Part shown: positions 9,034 through 15,599 of the stretch, piece by piece
Position numbering within the stretch: position 1 is the stretch's first letter
Layout of the letters: every line of letters starts with the position of its first letter
Virus record (IMG/VR): IMGVR_UViG_3300025849_000018
Coordinates: 30,928-94,927 of that record
Reading direction: 5' to 3' (one strand)
Length of the DNA stretch: 64,000 bases
Origin: a virus
Position numbers and translations under genes: made by a program
The notes under the pieces: model-generated
What the model saw: the letters and a program-made list of their open reading frames with translations, nothing else
Told to the model about the DNA's origin: nothing
The model's database searches: none

Positions 9034-9777
9034 TTATCCCAACATATCAGAAACAGGGAGGGAATAATTGTTAATCATTTCTTCTTCCAATCTCTTAATT
9101 TCGGTATCGGCATCATCGTATATCTTATTGCCATTAAATGTCACGCCGCCCGGTAATTGTAATCCCTCAAACTTTGTTAGGTTTGAACCCCATTGCCTTT
9201 TAATGAGTTGTGCAGTATAATGTTGTAACCAACGATCTGCCCACACATCAGTGTATACATCAGGATCAACAACCTCATAAGCCTCCACTAACAAATACTG
9301 CCCAACAGTCATAGTAGATTTAGTTTTGTCGAGGTGTAAAATGTCGCGATGGCGATTATAACGTATCGGAGTTTTGCCAACAAGCATCTCTTGAACAAGT
9401 CCAAGATGTGTCATTGTCGCATAATAGTTTGTAAGTCCAATATTAGACAATGTATGCATGTCGTTGAGTGCGATTTGATACTTTATATTAAACAGATCAC
9501 CAGTGGATGAGGTAGGATCGCCGAGTTCAAATATCTTAACAACACCAATGATATTCTCGGGAAGAGTAATCGACTGCGTTGATATCGTATTCGCGTCTAT
9601 CTGATGTTTATAATACGTTTTTTCGGTTCCATCAAAGTGATAATCCCAATAGAAACGTATTGCCTGGTCAATACGATCGTCGACTTGATCGTCATCAACG
9701 TTGATCTCGATGACAGGTTTGCCGAGTGATCGCAGGCAGTATTCTTTAAAATCAGAACGTGTAGCAGGGACTGCCAT
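9034..9777 (-). CDS. 13: Neck protein gp13
   Basis: A 247-residue protein (T4 gp13 is 309). It shows the family start RSDFKEYCLRSLGKPVIEIN, then VDDRIDQAIRFYWDYHFDGT, and a late WADRWLQHYTAQLIKRQWG. It forms the head-proximal neck ring that binds the portal after packaging. It is the last head gene before the accessory block and has its own consensus late promoter 35 bases upstream. Confidence 0.93.
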   Translation of the reverse strand: MAVPATRSDFKEYCLRSLGKPVIEINVDDDQVDDRIDQAIRFYWDYHFDGTEKTYYKHQIDANTISTQSITLPENIIGVVKIFELGDPTSSTGDLFNIKYQIALNDMHTLSNIGLTNYYATMTHLGLVQEMLVGKTPIRYNRHRDILHLDKTKSTMTVGQYLLVEAYEVVDPDVYTDVWADRWLQHYTAQLIKRQWGSNLTKFEGLQLPGGVTFNGNKIYDDADTEIKRLEEEMINNYSLPVSDMLG

Positions 9778-9809
9778 TTGATATCTCCGTAATTAGTTTG
9801 TCTCGGTGT

Positions 9810-9817
9810 TATTTATA
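9810..9817 (-). promoter_or_regulatory. T4-type late promoter before gp13
   Basis: The minus strand reads TATAAATA in the 48-base gap between the sulfotransferase stop (9826) and the gp13 ATG. It restarts late transcription of the head-neck operon after the accessory enzymes. Confidence 0.74.
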
Positions 9818-9825
9818 TAATCAAA

Positions 9826-10629
9826 TTATTGTCTCCAGAACTCAAGACCCCGCACATCACTTATAACTTGTGGAGGCAAAACATCCGCTGGCTTTCTACA
9901 ATAGTATTTTATTTTAGAACTGACATGATGCATATCAGACAATCCATAGACTTTATTATCCTTCTCTCTATGTTTATTATATAGATTTTTATAATCATGT
10001 TGATAATAGGGTTGTTCTATAAAATTATAGATTGATTTCATAGTCGCGTCTGTATTTTCTACTAGATCAGAATATTCAACTAAGAGTATGTTATCCTTTA
10101 ATTCGCCCGACAAAGCATTTTTCAATCCTGTATATGCTCTTCCTAGAGGACCATCTGATGCGATATACTGACAACGTGTAAAATCATTCAGAGGAAGATT
10201 ATTGGATTGTAGAAACCTATCAATAAAATTCAATTTCTTGTCTTGATTTCGCGAAATCATCGCGATGAAAGAAGTTAACACTTCGTCGAGATTTCGCACA
10301 GTACATATAATCTTTGGATTTTTTATATCAAAATATTTTGAAATATATTCGGGTCGGTGTGTCCAACTTCTATTCTTATCAAAAATAATATCTTCTTTTA
10401 CATCATTATAATAATTGTATAATGAAGATTGCAACATGCTTTTTTTATACGCGGGTTTTGGATATGATTTATACAGGTCATTATTTTCTATAGAAGATTC
10501 AAGTGCGACGATCGAACCACATACAGGAGAACTTGGACCACTATAAAATGTAGGATTTTGATTTAACAAAGCAGACAACATTGAACTGCCGCTTCGCGGA
10601 AGTCCAGACAAAAAATAATAAGTTTTCAT
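9826..10629 (-). CDS. Sulfotransferase-family enzyme
   Basis: A 267-residue cytosolic-type sulfotransferase. The PAPS 5'-phosphosulfate loop is visible as SGLPRSGSSMLSALLNQNP (8-26) and the 3'-phosphate motif as CTVRNLDEVLTSFIAM (109-124, with Arg112 and the Ser/Thr expected for PAPS). It should move sulfate from PAPS to a hydroxyl or amine of an unknown acceptor such as a glycan. There is no signal peptide. It is the second gene of a two-gene unit with the oxygenase 3 bases upstream; both share a sigma-70-like promoter at 11200-11228. The DNA looks AT-richer than the flanking gp13 and FG-GAP genes, which suggests acquisition. Related sulfotransferase genes occur in marine phages; the substrate here cannot be inferred. 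Confidence 0.87.
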   Translation of the reverse strand: MKTYYFLSGLPRSGSSMLSALLNQNPTFYSGPSSPVCGSIVALESSIENNDLYKSYPKPAYKKSMLQSSLYNYYNDVKEDIIFDKNRSWTHRPEYISKYFDIKNPKIICTVRNLDEVLTSFIAMISRNQDKKLNFIDRFLQSNNLPLNDFTRCQYIASDGPLGRAYTGLKNALSGELKDNILLVEYSDLVENTDATMKSIYNFIEQPYYQHDYKNLYNKHREKDNKVYGLSDMHHVSSKIKYYCRKPADVLPPQVISDVRGLEFWRQ

Positions 10630-10632
10630 AAT

Positions 10633-11172
10633 CTACTTCTCAAAGAAAATACTCAGACTAAAACGATACTTTGGACCTAGTCTCGATTGCGGCCGGATTG
10701 TATGTGGAATTTCTCCATCAAACCAAATGATTCTTCCTGGCACAAATCGCGATCCAAAGATAATATCGTGGTTCTCGTTCTTATCATAGAACAATGTCTC
10801 ACCCGACCAATGATCTTGCCAATCCATATTTACATAATATAGAAAAACATTTTCGTTGATGTGTGTATGTGTCCAATGTGTGTTTGTACATACATCATTG
10901 TTTACAATACAACGAATGAATTTGTCGGGATTAATTTTCTCGTGTAAAGGATGTCCCTCTACAAAATCAGAAAAGAAATTGATTGAATTGAGTTTTTCGG
11001 GAGTCCACCGAGAGAACATATATTGTTCGGAATTGTCAGTATTATCAGACCACCCTATCTGATAAGGACATTTTTTCACCGACTCTTGTATATCAAATCT
11101 TTTTGCTAAACTAAAGACATTATCATATACATCAACTCCTTTTATAGGAGAGTAGTGTGTTATCTTTTTCAT
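10633..11172 (-). CDS. 2OG-Fe(II) oxygenase-like protein (prolyl-4-hydroxylase type)
   Basis: A 179-residue double-stranded beta-helix protein. The C-terminal half follows the 2OG-Fe(II) oxygenase pattern: THTHIN (101-106), a YYVNMDW strand, GETLFYD (124-130), PGRIIWFDGEIPHTIRP with distal His157, and R170 in YRFSLSIFF for 2-oxoglutarate. The usual H-x-D iron motif is not evident: the site reads H-x-H or H-x-N, so either the carboxylate ligand differs or activity is altered. The likely reaction is hydroxylation using 2-oxoglutarate and oxygen. SD is GGAAG before the ATG. It leads the sulfotransferase unit from a sigma-70-like promoter. Confidence 0.8.
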   Translation of the reverse strand: MKKITHYSPIKGVDVYDNVFSLAKRFDIQESVKKCPYQIGWSDNTDNSEQYMFSRWTPEKLNSINFFSDFVEGHPLHEKINPDKFIRCIVNNDVCTNTHWTHTHINENVFLYYVNMDWQDHWSGETLFYDKNENHDIIFGSRFVPGRIIWFDGEIPHTIRPQSRLGPKYRFSLSIFFEK

Positions 11173-11199
11173 TATAAACTTCCATTGTGTTAGTCTTAT

Positions 11200-11228
11200 A
11201 TCATATCACAAAAATATATTACTGTCAA
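11200..11228 (-). promoter_or_regulatory. Sigma-70-type promoter for oxygenase-sulfotransferase pair
   Basis: On the minus strand TTGACA (11228-11223) is followed by exactly 17 bases and TATGAT (11205-11200): 11 of 12 consensus positions with optimal spacing. It begins at the stop of the FG-GAP gene and lies about 28 bases before the oxygenase ATG. This is a host-polymerase promoter by pattern, unlike the TATAAATA promoters of the structural genes. Confidence 0.75.
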
Positions 11229-12445
11229 TCTAAAATATCCAGATGATGTTTTACGAATGGTGTGTTCCAAATATATGCTGAACCAGATGAACCACCATTA
11301 TCGTCATCCAGATAAGAACCAACCACGATTCTACCTGATCCTACCGCAACTGATCTACCGAACCTGTCATTTGACGCAGCATCACTGGCAACTATCTTGG
11401 CGAGTTGAGTGCCATCCAGATCAAAGATATATGATGAACCAGAATCATCACCATCACCATAAGCACCAACCACGATTCTACCTGATCCTACCGCAACTGA
11501 GAAACCGAAACTGTCACCCGACGCACCATCACTGGCAGTTATCTTGGCTAGTTGGGTGCCATCCAGATCAAAGATATATGCTGAACCAGTCTGACCACCA
11601 TTGACGTCATCACCATAAGAACCAACCACGATTCTACCTGATCCTACCGCAACTGAGTGACCGAACCTGTCACCCGCCGCAGCATCACTGGCAGTTATCT
11701 TGGTTAGTTGGGTGCCATCCAGATCAAAGATATATGCTGAACCAGACTCACTACCATCATCGTCATCCAGACTAGCACCAACCACGATTCTACCTGATCC
11801 TATCGCAACTGAGGTACCGAACCTGTCACCATTGTTAGCATCACTGGCAGTTATCTTGGTTAGTTGGGTACCATCCAGATCAAAGATATATGCTGAACCA
11901 GATGCAGAACCATCATCGTCATCCACCAAAGCACCAACCACGATTCTACCTGATCCTACCGCAACTATTTCCCCGAAATAGTCAGTCGCCGCACCATCAC
12001 TTGATTTTATCTTGGCGAGTTGGGTGCCATCCAGATCAAAGATATATGCTGAACCAGACTGACTACCATTATCGTCATCACCCGAAGCACCAACCACGAT
12101 TCTGCCTGATCCTATCGCAACTGAGACACCGAAAAAGTCACTTCCCGCAGCATCACTGGCAGTCATCTTGGCGATTTGAGTGCCATCCAGATCATAGATA
12201 TATGCTGAACCAGACTGACTACCATTATCGTCATTACTATAAGCACCAACACAGATTCTACCTGATCCTACCGCAACTGAGTAACCGAACTCGTCACTTG
12301 ACGCACCATCACTGGCAGTTATCTTGGTTTCATTGCTGGGTGTAGTGGTATCATCATATTCATCAGTAACACCCATATCCTCTTCATAAAAACTTAGGTC
12401 TCTGCTTAAAAAACTACCAAATGTAGATATATTTCTATAAGGCAT
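11225..12445 (-). CDS. FG-GAP repeat propeller protein A (putative fibre or adhesin)
   Basis: A 406-residue protein of seven near-identical blades of about 52 residues (about residues 43-395), each with DxFGxSVAVGSGRIVVGA, a DDDNGS-type acidic loop and SGSAYIFDLDGTQLAKI. Seven FG-GAP blades predict a closed integrin-alpha-like beta-propeller with calcium loops. The short N-terminus (MPYRNISTFGSFLSRDLSFY) differs from the two paralogues and may be the virion attachment part. No signal peptide. Neighbouring fibre-assembly-like and fibre genes suggest a receptor-binding tail component; that role is inferred. SD is GGAG in the end of the upstream gene. Confidence 0.85.
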   Translation of the reverse strand: MPYRNISTFGSFLSRDLSFYEEDMGVTDEYDDTTTPSNETKITASDGASSDEFGYSVAVGSGRICVGAYSNDDNGSQSGSAYIYDLDGTQIAKMTASDAAGSDFFGVSVAIGSGRIVVGASGDDDNGSQSGSAYIFDLDGTQLAKIKSSDGAATDYFGEIVAVGSGRIVVGALVDDDDGSASGSAYIFDLDGTQLTKITASDANNGDRFGTSVAIGSGRIVVGASLDDDDGSESGSAYIFDLDGTQLTKITASDAAAGDRFGHSVAVGSGRIVVGSYGDDVNGGQTGSAYIFDLDGTQLAKITASDGASGDSFGFSVAVGSGRIVVGAYGDGDDSGSSYIFDLDGTQLAKIVASDAASNDRFGRSVAVGSGRIVVGSYLDDDNGGSSGSAYIWNTPFVKHHLDILD

Positions 12446-13066
12446 TTACAATGCTCCAATTGTGTCTATAGCACTCCAAGTTGTATCATCTTCTGTATCA
12501 ATGCTGTTTAACTTGTTTTTGTTATCCTGATAACGACCGAGTAAATCACCGAAGGCCACTCGCATTAGGTTATCTTTGTCAACAATCTTCTGAGCAAGTA
12601 CATCAACAGTTTCACCACGATTCGTGGACATTATTGAAATCATTGGTACAACCGAAGTGTTATCAGCAAGGTATCTCTCTGCTTCAGAAACCTGTACATA
12701 CCAACTTTCCCTTTCTGACAGAGGGTAGTCTTTTACCATTTCTCCCGACAGATATGCAAACCGTTTCTCATTATTCTGATCTTTTGTTTTATGTAATGCC
12801 AGAAATTTCTTCTTACGGTCTGCATCATCTTCAAAGTATCGAGCTTCAATCGTATAATTTAAAATATATGCATCACCATTTCTAGTAATATCAGCATATC
12901 GTAAAACCTCATCCCACGCAGTCGCTGGCCGATTTGTGTAGGTATCAACTTCAACTACATCATCCGGTAAAGTCTCGCCCCTTTGAATATTTCCAGTGAG
13001 TTCATTATTCCTATAAGGAAACTCAATAACGTCACCTGTTGTTGTATCTATTCTTGCGTAATTCAT
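12446..13066 (-). CDS. Tail fibre assembly-like protein
   Basis: A 206-residue protein. The N-terminus (YARIDTTTGDVIEFPYRNNEL) resembles the small domain that starts many phage tail fibre assembly proteins, compare the MYVKIANNLVETYPYSVRQL of the gene at 19149. The C-terminal half has the pattern WYVQVSEAERYLADNTS..P.I..M...RG, as in DUF4376-type assembly proteins with a repeated helical hairpin (key residues W, E, A, L). It sits between FG-GAP genes A and B, as an assembly chaperone beside its fibre. The role is inferred from pattern and place. (The N-terminal motif is quoted through its first 20 residues.). Confidence 0.7.
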   Translation of the reverse strand: MNYARIDTTTGDVIEFPYRNNELTGNIQRGETLPDDVVEVDTYTNRPATAWDEVLRYADITRNGDAYILNYTIEARYFEDDADRKKKFLALHKTKDQNNEKRFAYLSGEMVKDYPLSERESWYVQVSEAERYLADNTSVVPMISIMSTNRGETVDVLAQKIVDKDNLMRVAFGDLLGRYQDNKNKLNSIDTEDDTTWSAIDTIGAL

Positions 13067-13067
13067 A

Positions 13068-14267
13068 TTAGTATCCTAATTGTCTTTCAATATAAGTGTC
13101 GAAATTTTCGTCCAGATCATAGATATATGCTGAACCAGAATCAGTAGCAGTATCGTCATCGAAATCAGCACCAACCACGATTCTACCTGATCCTATCGCA
13201 AGTGAGACACCGAAATGGTCAGCATTCGCAGCATCACTGGAAACTATCTTGGCGAGTTGGGTGCCATCCAGATCAAAGATATATGCTGAACCAGAACCAG
13301 TAGCACCGTACGGAGGATGTCCGCCAACCACGATTCTACCTGATCCTACCGCAACTGATCTACCGAACTCGTCATCTGCCGCGCCATCACTGGCCTTTAT
13401 CTTGGCTAGTTGGGTGCCATCCAGATCAAAGATATATGCTGAACCAGAATTAGAACCATTATCGTCATCGTCATAAGCACCAACACAGATTCTACCTGAT
13501 CCTATCGCAACTGAGAAACCGAAACTGTCATCTGCCGCGCCATCACTGGCAGTTATCTTGGTTAGTTGGGTACCATCCAGATCAAAGATATATGCTGAAC
13601 CAGAATTAGAACCATTATCGTCATCACGATAAGCACCAACCACGATTCTACCTGATCCTACCGCAACTGATCTACCGAACAGGTCACCTGCCGCAGCATC
13701 ACTGGCCTTTATCCTGGTTAGTTGGGTACCATCCAGATCAAAGATATATGCTGAACCAGCTAGACCATCATCTGCATCAGCACCAACCACGATTCTACCT
13801 GATCCTACCGCAACTCCGGCACCGAACTGGTCACCTGTCTGCAAACCGGTACCTTCTATAATGGCGATTTGGGTGCCATCCAGATCAAAGATATATGCAT
13901 GACCCCCGCCCGCCTTGTAAGCACCAACCACGATTCTACCTGATCCTACCGCAACTGAGAAACCGAAAAAGTCACCTCCATCAGCATCACTAGCAACTAT
14001 CTTGGCGATTTGGGTGCCATCCAGATCAAAGATATATGCTGAACCAGAATTAGAACCAGCTAGACTATCATCACGAGAAGCACCAACCACGATTCTACCT
14101 GATCCTACCGCAACTGAGAAACCGAACTGGTCATTTGACGCAGCATCACTGGCAACTATCTTGGTTTCGGTACTCTGTATGGTTCCAGTCAGGCGATTAA
14201 ACGATTTGTGCAATAGTTCGCCTTTGTCACTTATTACTATATCACTTGCGCTGTCTTTAAAGGCCAT
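13068..14267 (-). CDS. FG-GAP repeat propeller protein B
   Basis: A 399-residue protein from the ATG at 14265-14267, which overlaps the stop of the upstream gene as TAATG and has AGTGG upstream; a 20-codon longer reading is unlikely. Seven FG-GAP blades follow a 30-residue head (MAFKDSASDIVISDKGELLH). Blades 2, 3 and 6 are shortened or altered in the acidic loop (KAGGGH, DADDGLAG, HPPYGATGSG), so the exposed loops differ from paralogues A and C while the core strands are nearly identical. Ends in ERQLGY; paralogue C ends in WESGY. Probably a fibre or adhesin tip; the receptor is unknown. Confidence 0.84.
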   Translation of the reverse strand: MAFKDSASDIVISDKGELLHKSFNRLTGTIQSTETKIVASDAASNDQFGFSVAVGSGRIVVGASRDDSLAGSNSGSAYIFDLDGTQIAKIVASDADGGDFFGFSVAVGSGRIVVGAYKAGGGHAYIFDLDGTQIAIIEGTGLQTGDQFGAGVAVGSGRIVVGADADDGLAGSAYIFDLDGTQLTRIKASDAAAGDLFGRSVAVGSGRIVVGAYRDDDNGSNSGSAYIFDLDGTQLTKITASDGAADDSFGFSVAIGSGRICVGAYDDDDNGSNSGSAYIFDLDGTQLAKIKASDGAADDEFGRSVAVGSGRIVVGGHPPYGATGSGSAYIFDLDGTQLAKIVSSDAANADHFGVSLAIGSGRIVVGADFDDDTATDSGSAYIYDLDENFDTYIERQLGY

Positions 14268-15511
14268 TAGTATCCACTCTCCCAATCTTTTACATCGAAC
14301 GGTGTAATAACATCTGGTGTGTCCCAAATATATGCTGCGCCAGCACTACTACCATCACCATAAGCACCAACACAGATTTTACCACATCCTACCGAAATTG
14401 CGGCACCGAAATTGTCACCTGCCGCACCATCATTGGCATCTATCTTGGCGAGTTGGGTGCCATCCAGATCAAAGATATATGCTGAACCAGAATTAGAACC
14501 ATTATCGTCATCCAGATAAGCACCAACACAGATTCTACCTGATCCTATCGCAACTGATCTACCGAAATAGTCACCTGCCGCACCATCATTGGCATCTATC
14601 TTGGCGAGTTGAGTGCCATCTAGATCAAAGATATATGCTGAACCAGAATAAGTACCATTATCGTCATCACCATAAGCACCAACACAGATTCTACCTGATC
14701 CTACCGCAACTCCGGAAGTGCCGGAGGCGAATGGCGCCGATCGACCGAAATAGTCGCCAATGTCACCATCACTTGGTTTTATCTTGGCGAGTTGATTGCC
14801 ATCCAGATCAAAGATATATGCTGCGCCAGAATAAGAACCATTATCGCTATCCCCCGAAGCACCAACTACAATTCTATCGCATCCTACGGCGACTGATTCA
14901 CCGAATCGTTTACTCTCCTCTACATCACTGGCAACTATCTTGGTTATTAGAACACCATCCAGATCATAGATATATGCTGAACCAGAATTATTCTCATTAC
15001 CGTCATTGATACCGTCATCAAATAGGGCACCAACTACGATTCTACCTGATCCTACCGCAACTGATCTACCGAACCTGTCATTTGACGCAGCATCACTGGC
15101 AACTATCTTGGCGAGTTGAGTGCCATCCAGATCAAAGATATATGCTGAACCAGCTTGACTAGCATCACCATAAGCACCAACACAGATTCTACTTGATCCT
15201 ACCGCAATTGAAGCACCGAACAGGTCACTCGCCGCGCCATCACTGGCAGTTATCTTGGCGAGTTGAGTGCCATCTAGATCAAAGATATATGCTGAACCAG
15301 ATGCAGAACCATTATCGTCATCACCATAAGCACCAACACAAATTCTACCTGATCCTACCGCAACTTGCCCACCGAAATAGTCCGAATCCGCAGTATCACT
15401 ACCAACTATCTTGGTTTCATTGCTGGGTGCAGTGTCAACATCTCCTGATCCGTACATAAACGGAATTCCACTCTGACTCAAAACTGCAACGTTATTTACT
15501 TTAAATGTCAC
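14267..15511 (-). CDS. FG-GAP repeat propeller protein C
   Basis: A 414-residue protein. I place the start at GTG 15509-15511 (MTFKVNNVAVLSQSG) because GGAG lies 6 bases upstream; the TTG four codons earlier has no SD. Seven blades follow, two with inserts: blade 3 carries FDDGINDGNENN in its acidic loop and blade 5 a duplicated segment (SAPFASGTSGVAVGSG). Several VV pairs are replaced by CV (RICVGAY). It is the first gene of the FG-GAP operon, with a consensus late promoter about 50 bases upstream. Predicted closed beta-propeller, probably surface-exposed on the virion. Confidence 0.85.
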   Translation of the reverse strand: MTFKVNNVAVLSQSGIPFMYGSGDVDTAPSNETKIVGSDTADSDYFGGQVAVGSGRICVGAYGDDDNGSASGSAYIFDLDGTQLAKITASDGAASDLFGASIAVGSSRICVGAYGDASQAGSAYIFDLDGTQLAKIVASDAASNDRFGRSVAVGSGRIVVGALFDDGINDGNENNSGSAYIYDLDGVLITKIVASDVEESKRFGESVAVGCDRIVVGASGDSDNGSYSGAAYIFDLDGNQLAKIKPSDGDIGDYFGRSAPFASGTSGVAVGSGRICVGAYGDDDNGTYSGSAYIFDLDGTQLAKIDANDGAAGDYFGRSVAIGSGRICVGAYLDDDNGSNSGSAYIFDLDGTQLAKIDANDGAAGDNFGAAISVGCGKICVGAYGDGSSAGAAYIWDTPDVITPFDVKDWESGY

Positions 15512-15529
15512 TAAATTCTCCAATACATA

Positions 15530-15558
15530 TTGACAAATGAGTTAAATATAAGTATAAT
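15530..15558 (+). promoter_or_regulatory. Perfect sigma-70 promoter for glycosyltransferase-methyltransferase unit
   Basis: TTGACA (15530-15535), exactly 17 bases, TATAAT (15553-15558): a full match to the bacterial housekeeping consensus. It reads rightward into the plus-strand glycosyltransferase with a leader of about 35 bases. It lies back to back with the late promoter of the minus-strand FG-GAP operon. Confidence 0.82.
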
Positions 15559-15560
15559 TG

Positions 15561-15568
15561 TATTTATA
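15561..15568 (-). promoter_or_regulatory. T4-type late promoter for FG-GAP operon
   Basis: The minus strand reads TATAAATA, a perfect late consensus, about 50 bases before the GTG of FG-GAP gene C. Its transcript would run across the sigma-70 promoter of the plus-strand unit, so late transcription could interfere with it. Confidence 0.73.
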
Positions 15569-15599
15569 CTAAAACAATCCTCTTTGAGAACCTTATTAT

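Larger units (their letters stand above)
11330..15430. repeat. Array of 21 homologous FG-GAP blade repeats (about 156 bp each)
   Basis: Three genes each contain seven DNA repeats. The segment coding GSGRIVVGA and the segment coding SAYIFDLDGTQLA are almost identical in most copies (for example accacgattctacctgatc on the plus strand), while the 20-30 bases coding the acidic loop vary. The array is interrupted only by the assembly-like gene at 12446-13066. Confidence 0.9.

Noticed and set aside
11257-14307. Several long plus-strand ORFs over the FG-GAP genes, His/Asn/Gln-rich
   Set aside because: They are antisense shadows of the repeats: no SD, odd composition, and they repeat exactly with the blades.
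14268-14327. Twenty-codon N-terminal extension of FG-GAP gene B
   Set aside because: It would lie inside the 3' end of gene C; the TAATG-coupled ATG at 14267 has a better SD.
11225-15430. Regular repeats resembling a CRISPR array or satellite DNA
   Set aside because: The repeats are about 156 bp, in frame, and code FG-GAP blades; there are no short direct repeats with unique spacers.
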